64,000 nucleotides of DNA from assembly GCF_900188335.1 (NCBI RefSeq), contig NZ_FZOY01000002.1, forward strand, positions 62,001-126,000. The letters run 5' to 3'. Position numbers and translations under genes: made by a program. Every line of letters starts with the position of its first letter. Position 1 is the first letter of the stretch. The notes under the pieces were generated by a model. That model did not search any database. It was not told the origin of the DNA and saw only the letters and a list, made by a program, of their open reading frames with translations. This DNA comes from Tropicimonas sediminicola (GTDB lineage Bacteria > Pseudomonadota > Alphaproteobacteria > Rhodobacterales > Rhodobacteraceae). Positions 52,526 through 61,668 of the stretch are shown here, in pieces.

Positions 52526-53680
52526 CTACTGGTTCGCCCGCTGCGCCTCTATCTCGCGCCAGCGCTGAACGTTGCGGTTGTGCTCCGCGAGCGTCTCCGC
52601 AAAGGCATGGCCCCCCGTGCCATCGGCAACAAAGAAAAGGTAATCGCTCTCGGCCGGGTTCAGCGCCGCGGCGATCGACTCGCGGCCCGGGTTGGCGATC
52701 GGGGTCGGCGGAAGGCCGGTGATCACGTAGGTGTTGTAGGGCGTGGCCCGGCGCAGTTCGCTCTGGCGAAGCCCACGGCCGAGCGGCGCCTTGCCCTCGG
52801 TCAGCCCGTAGATCACCGTCGGGTCGGTCTGCAGCCGCATCCCTTCCTCAAGGCGATTCTTGAAGACACTGGCCACAAGCGGGCGCTCGTCCGCCACGCC
52901 GGTCTCCTTCTCGACGATCGACGCAAGCGTCAACGCCTCGAGCGGGGTTTCCAGCGGCAAGCCCGGAGCACGCGCGGCCCAGAGGTCGGACAGAATCGCC
53001 GCCTGGCGCTCCGTCATCTCGGTCAGCAGGGTCGCCCGGTCGCTGCCCCGCGACAGCTCGTAGCTGTCCGGCGCCAACGCGCCCTCGGCCGGAACCTCGG
53101 CAATCTCGCCCCTCAGGAACGGCGCCTGCTTGAGCTCCTCGACCACCTGCCAGCTCGTCACGCCCTCGGCGAGCGTCACCCGGTAGCGGGTGCTCGGGTT
53201 CTCGAGGATCGCGCTCAGCCCTTCCGGCTCCGGATCGACGCCCGGCACAAAGCTCGCCAGCTCGACGTAAGTCTGGGTCGCGGGATCAAGCTCCCGCACC
53301 AGCATGTTCGCAGTGGCGACGCCGATCCGGTAGTTGATCTCCGTGCCGCAGGTGCTGCGCCCGCTGGACGTGATCGCACCAAGGATCTGGTCCACCGAGG
53401 CACGCGGTTCGACGACAAAGCTGCCGGCCTTCAGCTGGCTGGCGCGGTTGCTGTATTCGGCACCCAGCCGAAACACCATGGCGTTGTCGATGGCGCCCTG
53501 CGCCAGCAGGTCCTCCGACACCCGCGACAGGGACGCGCCCGAAGGCACGACCACGCAGATCGCTTCCTCCAGCGGGCCCTCGCCCGCGTATTCGCTGCGG
53601 CCCCAGGCGAGGATGCCGGCCACCGCCAGCATCAGCACCACGAAGACCGTCAGCGCGTTCGAGGCGATTGCCCGGGCCAT
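52526..53680 (-). CDS. mltG: Endolytic murein transglycosylase MltG (YceG)
   Basis: A 384-residue inner membrane protein: one transmembrane helix (about residues 6-26), a LysM-like part (ICVVVPSGASLSRVSEDLLAQGAI) and the YceG catalytic domain with the active Glu in ASIVEKETGVADERPLVASVFKNRL and LQTDPTVIYGL. It cuts nascent glycan strands. The start codon overlaps the fabF stop (TGATG), so it is coupled to the fatty acid synthesis operon, the usual order in alphaproteobacteria. Confidence 0.94.
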   Translation of the reverse strand: MARAIASNALTVFVVLMLAVAGILAWGRSEYAGEGPLEEAICVVVPSGASLSRVSEDLLAQGAIDNAMVFRLGAEYSNRASQLKAGSFVVEPRASVDQILGAITSSGRSTCGTEINYRIGVATANMLVRELDPATQTYVELASFVPGVDPEPEGLSAILENPSTRYRVTLAEGVTSWQVVEELKQAPFLRGEIAEVPAEGALAPDSYELSRGSDRATLLTEMTERQAAILSDLWAARAPGLPLETPLEALTLASIVEKETGVADERPLVASVFKNRLEEGMRLQTDPTVIYGLTEGKAPLGRGLRQSELRRATPYNTYVITGLPPTPIANPGRESIAAALNPAESDYLFFVADGTGGHAFAETLAEHNRNVQRWREIEAQRANQ

Positions 53681-54942
53681 CAGGCGTCGACCTTGCCCAT
53701 GACGAGGCTGGCATTGGTGCCGCCGAAGCCAAAGGAGTTCGACATCACGTAGTTGATCTCACGCTCCCGCTTTGCGTTCGGCGCGAGGTCGATCACCGCA
53801 CCTTCCGGCGGCGTGTCGAGGTTGATGGTCGGCGGCGCCACCTGGTCCCGGATCGCGAGGATACAGAAGATCGCCTCCACCGCGCCCGCGGCGCCCAGAA
53901 GGTGCCCGATCGACGATTTCGTCGAGGACATCGTGACCTTGCCGGCGGCATTGCCGAGCAGCCGCTCGACAGCGCCGAGCTCGATCGTGTCGGCCATGGT
54001 CGAGGTCCCGTGCGCGTTGATGTAGTCGAGATCGGACGCCTGAATGCCGGCGCGTTTCAGTGCCACCTGCATCGCCCGATATCCCCCGTCGCCATCCTCG
54101 GACGGCGCGGTGATGTGGTAGGCATCGCCCGACATTCCGTAGCCCAGCACCTCGGCGTAAATCTTCGCGCCACGTGCCTTGGCGTGCTCGTATTCCTCGA
54201 GCACCACGACACCCGCGCCCTCGCCCATGACGAAGCCGTCCCGCTCGGAATCCCAGGGCCGGCTCGCACTCTTCGGATCGTCACCGCGCTTCGTGGAGAG
54301 CGCCTTGCAGGCATTGAAGCCGGCAATCCCGATCTCGCAGATCGAGCTTTCCGCCCCGCCCGCGACCATCACGTCCGCGTCGTCCAGCGCGATCAGCCGC
54401 GCCGCATCGCCGATGGCATGAGCGCCGGTCGCACAGGCGGTGACCACCGAGTGGTTCGGTCCCTTGAATCCGTGGCGGATGCTCACCTGGCCGCTCGCGA
54501 GGTTGATGAGCGAACCGGGGATGAAGAACGGCGACACCCGCCGCGGCCCCTTCTCGTTCATCAGGATCGCCGTATCGGCAATGCTGCTCAGCCCGCCGAT
54601 GCCCGAGCCGATCATGACCCCGGTGCGCAGACGGCCTTCCTCGTCCTCGGGCGTCCAGCCGGCATCACGCACCGCCTGGTCGGCCGCAGCCATCGCGAAC
54701 AGGATGAAATCGTCGACCTTCCGGCGTTCCTTCGGCTCCATCCAGTCGTCGGGACTGAAGGTCCCGTCGCTGCCGTCGCCCTGCGGAACCTCGCAGGCAT
54801 ACTTGGTCGTGACCCTGGCCGGGTCGAACCGCGTGATCGGGCCCGCGCCGGATTCGCCGGCCAGCAGGCGGCTCCAGGTCTCCTCGACGCCGCAAGCCAG
54901 GGGGCTGACCATTCCCAGACCGGTGATTACCACTCGCCGCAT
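53680..54942 (-). CDS. fabF: 3-oxoacyl-ACP synthase II
   Basis: A 420-residue condensing enzyme for fatty acid elongation. Catalytic triad: Cys170 (VVTACATGAHAIG), His311 (NAHGTSTMADTIE) and His347 (SSIGHLLGAAG). ATG 54942 gives the family N-terminus MRRVVITGLGMVSPLA; the 30 codons upstream are not conserved-looking. Fourth gene of fabD-fabG-acpP-fabF-mltG. Confidence 0.96.
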   Translation of the reverse strand: MRRVVITGLGMVSPLACGVEETWSRLLAGESGAGPITRFDPARVTTKYACEVPQGDGSDGTFSPDDWMEPKERRKVDDFILFAMAAADQAVRDAGWTPEDEEGRLRTGVMIGSGIGGLSSIADTAILMNEKGPRRVSPFFIPGSLINLASGQVSIRHGFKGPNHSVVTACATGAHAIGDAARLIALDDADVMVAGGAESSICEIGIAGFNACKALSTKRGDDPKSASRPWDSERDGFVMGEGAGVVVLEEYEHAKARGAKIYAEVLGYGMSGDAYHITAPSEDGDGGYRAMQVALKRAGIQASDLDYINAHGTSTMADTIELGAVERLLGNAAGKVTMSSTKSSIGHLLGAAGAVEAIFCILAIRDQVAPPTINLDTPPEGAVIDLAPNAKREREINYVMSNSFGFGGTNASLVMGKVDA

Positions 54943-55080
54943 GTCGTGCACCTTGGTGTATTGTTGTCTTTCGGGGGGTGATACACGCGCCGCTCTGGCG
55001 GCGCAACAATCCGAGACCGCAGCCAAAGCCACGCGCCCCGCTCAGCGGCGCACCGCCGATCCCCTTGCCGAAGCGTGTCA

Positions 55081-55114
55081 GAAAGAGAAATGGCGCCTCC
55101 ATCCGGAAGCGCCA
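55081..55114 (-). terminator. Terminator-like hairpin after acpP
   Basis: On the minus strand TGGCGCTTCC-ggat-GGAGGCGCCA (one G-U pair) followed by TTTCTCTTTC, 35 bases after the acpP stop. It may reduce read-through into fabF, so that acpP is expressed more than its neighbours. Confidence 0.65.
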
Positions 55115-55148
55115 AAACGGTTCGAGCAAGTGTCGAGCCGGAGTGCCG

Positions 55149-55382
55149 TCAGGCGGCTTCGGTGATGAACTTCACCGCGTCGCCGAAGGTCTGGATGGTC
55201 TCGGCCGCGTCGTCCGGAATCTCGATGCCGAACTCTTCTTCGAAGGCCATCACCAGCTCCACGGTGTCCAGCGAGTCGGCGCCCAGGTCGTCGATGAACG
55301 ACGCGCTCTCGGTCACCTTGTCCTCGTCGACGCTCAGGTGCTCGACCACAATCTTCTTCACGCGATCCGCGATGTCGCTCAT
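55149..55382 (-). CDS. acpP: Acyl carrier protein
   Basis: A 77-residue acidic protein; Ser37 in [10 protein letters not shown] is the phosphopantetheine attachment site. It carries acyl chains in fatty acid synthesis. It is followed by a terminator-like hairpin and preceded by a 308-base spacer, which suggests separate high-level transcription within the fab gene group. Confidence 0.97.
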   Translation of the reverse strand: MSDIADRVKKIVVEHLSVDEDKVTESASFIDDLGADSLDTVELVMAFEEEFGIEIPDDAAETIQTFGDAVKFITEAA

Positions 55383-55690
55383 GTCACTTCCTCATGCGTT
55401 GGGGCTTGCTGCCCCGTTCTTGTCCGCGCCCGCTCGGGCTTCTTAAGTTGTTGCCCCGTTTGCGGGGCAGCTCGTCCCCGTCAGGCGCGGGGCATCTTCC
55501 AGACCCGTCCCAAGGACGGGCTACGGGCCGAAAACTGTGCCGCCTTTAGCACGTTCCCCTGCAAATGCAAACGTCTTGCCCTTGCAGGGAACTTGCCACG
55601 CTCACCGCTCTCGAACCGCTTCCCGGCAACATGGGCAAAGCCTTTGTCCAGCGCAAGTCCGCAGTCCGCAATACCGGTCTGCGGCTGGCG
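55383..55690 (-). promoter_or_regulatory. Spacer between fabG and acpP
   Basis: 308 bases with no supported gene on either strand. Since acpP is usually needed in large amounts, its promoter is expected here; around 55550-55580 the minus strand has TTTGCATTTGCAGG followed by GTGCTAAAGG, a weak -35/-10 arrangement. Nothing else is evident. Confidence 0.35.
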
Positions 55691-56428
55691 TCAGAGCATC
55701 GCCATGCCACCGTTCACATGCAGCGTAGCCCCGGTGACATAGCCTGCTTCGGGGCTGGCCAGATACAGCACCGCGGCCGCGATTTCCTCGGGCGTTCCCA
55801 TGCGCGCGGCCGGGATCTTGGCGTTGATCGCCGATTTCTGGTCGTCCGTCAGCTTGTCGGTCATCGCGGTGGCGATGAAGCCCGGCGCCACCGCGTTGGC
55901 GGTGATTCCCCGGCTTGCGACCTCGTAGGCGATCGACTTCGTCATCCCGATCATGCCAGCCTTGGAGGCGGCGTAGTTCACCTGCCCCGGGTTGCCCGTG
56001 GCGCCGACAATGGACGAGATGTTGACGATCCGTCCCCACCGCTTCTTCATCATCGGCCGCATCACCGCCCGGCAGAGCCGCATCGTCGAGGTCAGGTTGA
56101 CCTCGATCACCTGCGCCCATTCCTCGTCCGACATCCGCATGAAGATCTGGTCACGGGTGATCCCGGCGTTGTTCACCAGGATGTCGAGCCCGCCCATCGC
56201 CTCGATCGCCTGCTTCGGAAGCGCCTCGACGGCCTCGGCATCGCCAAGGTTGCAGGGCAGGACATGCGCCCGCTCGCCCAGCTCTGCGGCCAGTGCCTCC
56301 AGCGGCTCCACCCGGGTACCCGAAAGCCCCACCGTCGCGCCCGCTCCGTGCAGCGCCGCGGCAATCGCTCCGCCGATCCCGCCCGAAGCGCCGGTCACCA
56401 GCGCCGTCTTCCCTGTCAGATCAAACAT
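55691..56428 (-). CDS. fabG: 3-oxoacyl-ACP reductase
   Basis: A 245-residue short-chain dehydrogenase. Cofactor motif TGASGGIG (residues 12-19), NNAG at 86-89, and catalytic Ser139, Tyr152, Lys156 (NISSIVG, NYAASK). It reduces 3-oxoacyl-ACP with NADPH. ATG 56428 gives the family start MFDLTGKTALVTGA. 89 bases downstream of fabD. Confidence 0.96.
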   Translation of the reverse strand: MFDLTGKTALVTGASGGIGGAIAAALHGAGATVGLSGTRVEPLEALAAELGERAHVLPCNLGDAEAVEALPKQAIEAMGGLDILVNNAGITRDQIFMRMSDEEWAQVIEVNLTSTMRLCRAVMRPMMKKRWGRIVNISSIVGATGNPGQVNYAASKAGMIGMTKSIAYEVASRGITANAVAPGFIATAMTDKLTDDQKSAINAKIPAARMGTPEEIAAAVLYLASPEAGYVTGATLHVNGGMAML

Positions 56429-56460
56429 CCGCTTCCTCTCTTCCGGCGCCGTCGCACCTT

Positions 56461-56507
56461 CTTCTGTCAAAAAATATCCTGCGGGGCTCCGGGGGTGCAA
56501 ACCCCGG
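56461..56507 (-). repeat. Hairpin plus GGATATTTTTT motif between fabD and fabG
   Basis: On the minus strand TCCGGGG-tttgcac-CCCCGGA (56488-56508 region) is followed by GCCCCGCAGGATATTTTTT and GACAGAAGAAG. This hairpin followed by a GATATTT...AGAAG sequence is of the same type as the motif at 50597-50661 and may act as a partial terminator. Confidence 0.5.
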
Positions 56508-56517
56508 ACTCCGGTTC

Positions 56518-57453
56518 TCAGCCGGCGGCTACCGCCTCGGCAACATCCTTCGGCGCCCCGATCGCCCGAACAGCGACCGACTTCTCGATCCTGCGGACCA
56601 TCCCGCTCAGTGCCTTCCCGGCCCCGATCTCCCAGATCTCGTCGACACCCTGACCGGCCATCCACTGAATGGATTCGCGCCAGCGCACCGAATGCGTCAC
56701 CTGCTCGACCAAAAGCGCCCGGATCTCGGCGGGGTCCTGCACCGCCTCGGCGCGCACGTTCGCCACCACCGGAACCTTCGGCGCCTTGATATCCACCTGC
56801 GCCAGCGCCTCCGCCATCACCTCGGCGGCTGGCTGCATCAGGGAGCAATGGAACGGTGCGGAGACCGGCAGCAGCAGCGCCCGCTTGGCGCCCTTGCCCT
56901 TGGCGATCTCGACCGCCCGCTCCACCGCGGCCTTGGTGCCGGACACCACGACCTGCGCCGGATCGTTGTCATTTGCCGCCGCACAGACATCTCCCTGAGC
57001 AGCCTCCTGCGCCACCGCCTGCACCGCGGCCAGATCCAGCCCAAGCACGGCCGCCATTGCGCCTTCGCCGACCGGAACGGCCTGCTGCATCGCCTTGCCC
57101 CGGGTCCGGAGCAGCCGCGCGGTATCGGTCACGCTCAGCGCCTCTGCCGCGGCCAGCGCCGAGTATTCACCCAGCGAATGCCCGGCCACGAAGGCCGCGC
57201 TGTCGACTCCCACGCCCTCGGAAGCCAGCGCCCGGATCGCCGCCAGCGACATCGCCATCAGCGCCGGCTGCGCATTCTCGGTCAGCGTCAGCGTCTCGAT
57301 GTCGCCGTTCCAGATCAGGTCGGACAGCTTTTCGCCGAGCGCCTCGTCCACCTCGTCGAACACGGCCCGCGCCGCCGGATAGGCCTCGGCCAGGTCTTTC
57401 CCCATGCCGATCGCCTGGGCACCCTGCCCCGGAAAAACGAATGCCCTGCTCAT
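56518..57453 (-). CDS. fabD: Malonyl-CoA:ACP transacylase
   Basis: A 311-residue enzyme with nucleophile Ser93 in GHSLGEYSAL and His202 in APFHCSLM; FPGQGAQ at residues 7-13. It loads malonyl groups on ACP. First gene of the fab group, divergent from the small membrane protein gene with 189 bases between the starts. Confidence 0.96.
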   Translation of the reverse strand: MSRAFVFPGQGAQAIGMGKDLAEAYPAARAVFDEVDEALGEKLSDLIWNGDIETLTLTENAQPALMAMSLAAIRALASEGVGVDSAAFVAGHSLGEYSALAAAEALSVTDTARLLRTRGKAMQQAVPVGEGAMAAVLGLDLAAVQAVAQEAAQGDVCAAANDNDPAQVVVSGTKAAVERAVEIAKGKGAKRALLLPVSAPFHCSLMQPAAEVMAEALAQVDIKAPKVPVVANVRAEAVQDPAEIRALLVEQVTHSVRWRESIQWMAGQGVDEIWEIGAGKALSGMVRRIEKSVAVRAIGAPKDVAEAVAAG

Positions 57454-57642
57454 GAGCGCTCTCCCAAGTCTCTCGTTTACGTTGCGCCCGTTTAGCCTCA
57501 TGCGCCCCTGCCCACAAGCAAAGCCGGATGGCCAGCAAGTCGCACGAGACCGGACCACCCTTGATCCCGGCCGGGCCAAGCCCCTATCTCGAAAGAAAGA
57601 ACGCACAACAACGACGTCGCGGACGTCAGGAGACAGACCCCA

Positions 57643-58011
57643 ATGCGCAATGCCGCCCTGACCCTCGGCCTGATCGGCGGTCTGATCGCCATGATCATCG
57701 GCTTCTTCGGCTTCGGATATACCGAAGTGCTCAGGGCGCATTCCGAAGTGGGCGAGATCTTCGGTCCGGTGGACAATCCCCAGCTCCTTCACACCGCGAG
57801 CTTCCTCGCGCCGCTGCTGGCGATCGCCGGCGGCGCCATGGCCCGCACCCGCGCGCTTCTGGGCGGTCTGTTGATGCTGACAGCCGGCGCTCTGATGTAT
57901 TTCGCCTTCGGCTTCGGCGTCTTCACCATGTTCCCCATCGGCTTCTGCCTGATCGGCGGACTGCTGGCCGTTGCCGCCGGACAGCCCGACGAACCCAAGG
58001 CGCATTTCTGA
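57643..58011 (+). CDS. Small membrane protein, unknown function
   Basis: A 122-residue protein with three or four hydrophobic segments: about 5-25 (ALTLGLIGGLIAMIIGFFGFG), about 50-65 (ASFLAPLLAIAGGAM), about 70-88 (LLGGLLMLTAGALMYFAFGF) and about 92-112 (TMFPIGFCLIGGLLAVAAG). The pattern of a Gly-rich first helix and a conserved-looking GGxxARTRALLGG loop resembles DUF4064-type proteins, but I am not certain. Lies upstream of rpsF on the same strand with a 186-base gap. Confidence 0.72.
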   Translation: MRNAALTLGLIGGLIAMIIGFFGFGYTEVLRAHSEVGEIFGPVDNPQLLHTASFLAPLLAIAGGAMARTRALLGGLLMLTAGALMYFAFGFGVFTMFPIGFCLIGGLLAVAAGQPDEPKAHF

Positions 58012-58197
58012 CCTCTCGCCGCCCTGCGGCGGCGCCATCCCGCGGAACCTGCGGCAAACGCCTTGCCTTGAAACCCGGTTTGGCGTAACAGCGCCCATCT
58101 CCGCACCACAATCGTGACCAGCGGCACCTCTCGTGGACGGGCTGCGGAGCCAGACGCCCGACCTATGAAGGCCGCTTTAGAAATGACAGGAGCACGC

Positions 58198-58554
58198 ATG
58201 CCGCTTTACGAGCATGTCTTCATTGCGCGCCAGGATCTGTCCAACGCGCAGGCCGAGGGGCTGATCGAGCACTTCGGGACCGTTCTTTCCGACAACGGTG
58301 GCAAGGTCGTCGACCAGGAGTACTGGGGCGTCAAGACCATGGCCTACAAGATCAACAAGAACCGCAAGGGCCACTACGCCTTCCTCAAGACCGACGCCCC
58401 GGCGCCGGCCGTGCAGGAAATGGAGCGCCTGATGCGGCTGCACGACGACGTGATGCGCGTCCTCACCATCAAGGTGGACGAGCACGGCGAAGGCCCGTCG
58501 GTGCAGATGCAGAAGCGTGACGAGCGCGAAGAGCGCCGCCGCGAGCGCCGTTGA
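58198..58554 (+). CDS. rpsF: Ribosomal protein bS6
   Basis: A 118-residue small-subunit protein: MPLYEHVFIARQDLSNAQAEGLIEHF, YWGVKTMAYKINKNRKGHYAFL and the basic/acidic tail RDEREERRRERR. AGGAGC precedes ATG 58198. First gene of rpsF-rpsR-rplI; no ssb gene lies between, as usual in this order. Confidence 0.97.
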   Translation: MPLYEHVFIARQDLSNAQAEGLIEHFGTVLSDNGGKVVDQEYWGVKTMAYKINKNRKGHYAFLKTDAPAPAVQEMERLMRLHDDVMRVLTIKVDEHGEGPSVQMQKRDEREERRRERR

Positions 58555-58583
58555 TCTCAGACATCAGGAAAGGATTGTAACCT

Positions 58584-58811
58584 ATGGCCGCAAAACCGTT
58601 TTTCCGCCGCCGCAAGGTCTGCCCGTTCTCCGGCGACAACGCGCCCGCGATCGACTACAAGGACACCCGTCTTCTGCAGCGCTACATCTCCGAGCGCGGC
58701 AAGATCGTGCCCTCCCGCATCACCGCCGTCTCGGCCAAGAAGCAGCGTGAGCTGGCCCGTGCCATCAAGCGCGCCCGTTTCCTGGCCCTGCTGCCCTACG
58801 CCGTGAAGTAA
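58584..58811 (+). CDS. rpsR: Ribosomal protein bS18
   Basis: A 75-residue basic protein: [24 protein letters not shown]...[35 protein letters not shown]. It binds S6 in the platform of the small subunit. AGGAAAGG upstream; 29 bases after rpsF and 12 before rplI. Confidence 0.97.
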   Translation: MAAKPFFRRRKVCPFSGDNAPAIDYKDTRLLQRYISERGKIVPSRITAVSAKKQRELARAIKRARFLALLPYAVK

Positions 58812-58823
58812 GGAGCAAGACCC

Positions 58824-59447
58824 ATGGACGTTATCCTTCTGGAACGCGTGGCCAAGCTTGGCCAGATGGGCGAAGTCGTCTCCGTCAAGGACGGCTATGC
58901 CCGCAACTTCCTTCTGCCCCAGGGCAAGGCTCTGCGCGCCTCCGAGGCCAACAAGGCCCGCTTCGAGGCCGAGAAGGCGCAACTCGAAGCCCGCAACCTC
59001 GAGACCAAGGCCGAAGCCGAAAAGCTGGCCGCGACCCTCGACGGTCAGCAGTTCGTCGTGATTCGCTCGGCCTCCGATGCCGGCGCGCTCTACGGCTCCG
59101 TCACCCCGCGTGACGCCGCCGACGCAGCGACCGCCAACGGCTTCTCGGTCGACAAGAAGCAGATCGCGCTGTCCCGTCCGATCAAGGAACTGGGCCTGCA
59201 CGACGTGCACGTGAACCTCCACCCCGAGGTCGACGTGACGATCGTTCTGAACGTCGCTCGCTCCGAGGAAGAGGCCGAGCTTCAGGCTTCCGGCAAGTCC
59301 ATCCAGGAACTCGCCCAGGAAGAGGAAGAAGCCGCCGAATTCGAGATCGCGGAACTCTTCGACGACATCGGCTCCGCCGCGTCGGACGACGAGGACCTGC
59401 GCGGCGCGACCGCCGAAGAGGCGCCCCAGGAGCCGATCGAGGACTGA
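58824..59447 (+). CDS. rplI: Ribosomal protein bL9
   Basis: A 207-residue protein. The N-domain [36 protein letters not shown], the connecting helix and the C-domain up to about residue 150 are as usual. A further about 50 acidic residues ([25 protein letters not shown]) extend beyond the typical length near 150, which I know also from other Rhodobacterales. A terminator follows. Confidence 0.96.
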   Translation: MDVILLERVAKLGQMGEVVSVKDGYARNFLLPQGKALRASEANKARFEAEKAQLEARNLETKAEAEKLAATLDGQQFVVIRSASDAGALYGSVTPRDAADAATANGFSVDKKQIALSRPIKELGLHDVHVNLHPEVDVTIVLNVARSEEEAELQASGKSIQELAQEEEEAAEFEIAELFDDIGSAASDDEDLRGATAEEAPQEPIED

Positions 59448-59475
59448 TCCTCCGGCCCTGCCGCGAACAGACAAT

Positions 59476-59502
59476 GGGCCGTCCCTCGGGGCGGCCCTTT
59501 TT
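59476..59502 (+). terminator. Intrinsic terminator of the rpsF-rpsR-rplI operon
   Basis: GGGCCGtCC-ctcg-GGgCGGCCC (one T-G or mismatch in the middle) followed by TTTTTCG, 28 bases after the rplI stop. Confidence 0.85.
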
Positions 59503-59521
59503 CGTTGCACATTCTGCCAGC

Positions 59522-59866
59522 CTATCCGGCCAGCCTGCGCCTGATCCGGTCCTCGATCGGCTTGCGCTGCTCTTCCGGAAGCGCCTCCAGCGCATCGACC
59601 AGCGCATGCAACTCCGCCCGCACGCCATGAAGCTGGTCGACCAGTCGCAGCAGCAGGTCCAGCGCGTCGTCCTCGAGGTCGAAGCTCTCGCACAGGTCGC
59701 AGGCCAGCTGCAGCCGCGCCACATCGATCTGCCCGAACACTGGCCCCGGACGCGCCGGCGCCTCGAGCGGCACCACGATCCGCGCCTTCACGAACCGCAT
59801 CAGCAACGCCCGGTCCAGTCCGGGCACCTCGGCGATGATCTGCTCTTCGGTGTAGATCGTGGTCAT
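59522..59866 (-). CDS. cbpM: Chaperone modulator CbpM-like protein
   Basis: A 114-residue helical protein with a MerR-like N-terminal helix-turn-helix (YTEEQIIAEVPGLDRALLMRFVKARIVVPL) and a C-terminal helix pair (DVARLQLACDLCESFDLEDDALDLLLRLVDQLHGVRAEL). This is the CbpM pattern: an inhibitor or modulator of the DnaJ homologue CbpA. Its start overlaps the cbpA stop by 4 bases. Confidence 0.85.
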   Translation of the reverse strand: MTTIYTEEQIIAEVPGLDRALLMRFVKARIVVPLEAPARPGPVFGQIDVARLQLACDLCESFDLEDDALDLLLRLVDQLHGVRAELHALVDALEALPEEQRKPIEDRIRRRLAG

Positions 59867-60795
59867 GTCTTCATTCCCTTGCGCGGATCGTAGGAATGCT
59901 TCTGCTTCCAGGCCTCGAAGAAGCTGGCCAGCTCGTCGTCGACGCTGGGCGGCGCGACGATCTTAAGCTCGACCAGCTGATCGCCACGGTCCTCGCGGCC
60001 GCGCGGGGCAATCCCCCGGCCGCGAAGGCGCAACACCTGGCCTGAACTTGCGCCCTTCGGGATCGTCAGGTTGACCGGCCCGCTGATCGTCGGCACCTCG
60101 ACCTTGCCGCCGAGGATCGCCTCGTCGATGGTGATCGGCAGCACGACGCGGATCGTGTCGCCCTCCCGGCTGAAAACCTTGTGCGGCGCCACCGAGACCG
60201 TCACCAGCGCATCCCCTTGCCGTCCCTTGCCGACCGGTGCGCCGCCCTTGCCCTTCAGGCGGATCGTCTGGCCGTCGGCGATGCCGCGCGGGATCTGGAC
60301 CTGCAGCACGCTGCCGTCCGGCAGCGTGATCCGGGTGGTCCCGCCAAGCGCGGCGTCCATGAAGGGCACCTCCAGCCGATACCGCAGGTCTTCGCCGTCA
60401 GAATGGAATCCGTGCATGTGGTCGTGCCCTGCTCCGCCCCGCGCGCCCCGCTGGCTGCGCATGAAATCCGAGAAGAAGTCCGAGAGGTCCTCGTAATCGT
60501 CGAACCGCTGGCCGCCCCGATAGGGATTGTCCCGCGCACCGGCGTAGTTGCGGTAGTAATTCGCCTCGGGGCGTTCCTGCCCGGATGCGTCGATCTCGCC
60601 GCGGTCGAACCGCGCCCGCTTCTCCGGGTCCTTCAGCAGGTCATAGGCCGCCGCCGCCGCCTTGAACCGCGCTTCCCCGGCCTTGTCGCCCGGGTTGATG
60701 TCGGGATGGCTTTCCTTGACGATCTTGCGGTAGGCCTTCTTGATCTCGGCCGCGCTCGCCGTCTTGCTCACCCCAAGGGCTTCATAGGGATCCAT
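59863..60795 (-). CDS. cbpA: DnaJ-class co-chaperone CbpA-like
   Basis: A 310-residue J-protein. J domain at residues 1-70 with HPD at 30-32 (ESHPDINPG); a Gly/Arg/His-rich linker (about 100-130) but no zinc-finger CxxCxGxG repeats; C-terminal substrate domains DLRYRLEVPFMDAALGG and LTIPKGASSGQVLRLRGRGI. It stimulates DnaK. ATG 60795 begins the J domain directly; the extra 35 codons upstream are not chosen. Coupled to cbpM. Confidence 0.92.
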   Translation of the reverse strand: MDPYEALGVSKTASAAEIKKAYRKIVKESHPDINPGDKAGEARFKAAAAAYDLLKDPEKRARFDRGEIDASGQERPEANYYRNYAGARDNPYRGGQRFDDYEDLSDFFSDFMRSQRGARGGAGHDHMHGFHSDGEDLRYRLEVPFMDAALGGTTRITLPDGSVLQVQIPRGIADGQTIRLKGKGGAPVGKGRQGDALVTVSVAPHKVFSREGDTIRVVLPITIDEAILGGKVEVPTISGPVNLTIPKGASSGQVLRLRGRGIAPRGREDRGDQLVELKIVAPPSVDDELASFFEAWKQKHSYDPRKGMKT

Positions 60796-60907
60796 CGTTC
60801 GTCCCGCTCCGTTGGTCGTGACCGTCGGCCCAGGGCCGACCATCTCCAAATATCGGGATTGTCCCGGCATTTTGCCAGTGCCGCGCGCGCCCCGCGACAC
60901 CGAGGCC

Positions 60908-61492
60908 CTATTGCGCCGCAGGCACCGCGTTCGGATTGAGCTCCTGCTGCCATTGCTCGATGGCCTCGACAGGATAGACGAGCATCAGGGTCGTCAGCGC
61001 GAGGCTGTCCCGCCCGATCGCTGCGGCAAGGATCTCGAGCCCTGCGATCAGCACCAGCGTCCACCGCTGGCCAACCGCCCAGGCGAGTGCGAAACCGCCC
61101 ATCATCCAGAGGTAGTCGCAGACCGCGTTGAGCACGGTGTCTCCGAGATAATCCCGATACAGCGTGGTGTCCCTGAACTTGTTGAGGACGAAATCGGTAT
61201 GCTCGACCAGTTCCCAAGCGACGCCGGTCACCACCGCGACAACCATCAACGGCACGATCCCTGCGCGGGGGAACAGCCACCGCCCGAGCAGCACCACCAG
61301 CATCCCGTGCACGATATGGGACAGCGTGTACCAGTCGGCGATATGCTGCGAGTTCTCCGGGGAAAACACCGAACCGACCCAGAGCTTGACCTCTCCGCAG
61401 TTGCAGATCGGCGGCTGGCCCCATTGATAGAGCGTCACGCCGACGATCCCCGCGCCGAGCACAGCTGCCGCGAACAGGATGGAAGGCCGCAT
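60908..61492 (-). CDS. DUF2585 (UPF0314) membrane protein
   Basis: A 194-residue protein with four or five hydrophobic helices. ICNCGEVKLWVGSVFSPENSQHIADWYTLSHIVHGMLV and WELVEHTDFVLNKFRDTTLYRDYLGDTVLNAVCDYLWMMGGF are the recognisable family blocks, with conserved His, Glu and Asp in the helices that could bind a metal or heme. No function is known to me. It sits between tig and cbpA on the same strand. Confidence 0.85.
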   Translation of the reverse strand: MRPSILFAAAVLGAGIVGVTLYQWGQPPICNCGEVKLWVGSVFSPENSQHIADWYTLSHIVHGMLVVLLGRWLFPRAGIVPLMVVAVVTGVAWELVEHTDFVLNKFRDTTLYRDYLGDTVLNAVCDYLWMMGGFALAWAVGQRWTLVLIAGLEILAAAIGRDSLALTTLMLVYPVEAIEQWQQELNPNAVPAAQ

Positions 61493-61612
61493 CCGGACCC
61501 TTTCTCGTTACCTCGCGCCATCCAGTCTGCGTCCGGGCGGCCACGCGTGGCAAGTCGGCCGGGCGTGCCGCCGACAAGGTGCGGCCTGCCGGCATCAATC
61601 ACTGGCGTGGCA

Positions 61613-61640
61613 ACGAAAAAGGCCGCCCCGAAGGGCGGCC
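61613..61640 (-). terminator. Intrinsic terminator of tig
   Basis: On the minus strand GGCCGCCC-ttcg-GGGCGGCC (8-bp perfect stem with a stable tetraloop) followed by TTTTTCGT, 29 bases after the tig stop. Confidence 0.92.
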
Positions 61641-61668
61641 CTGACTTCTGTCCGGTTCGAGCCGGAAA

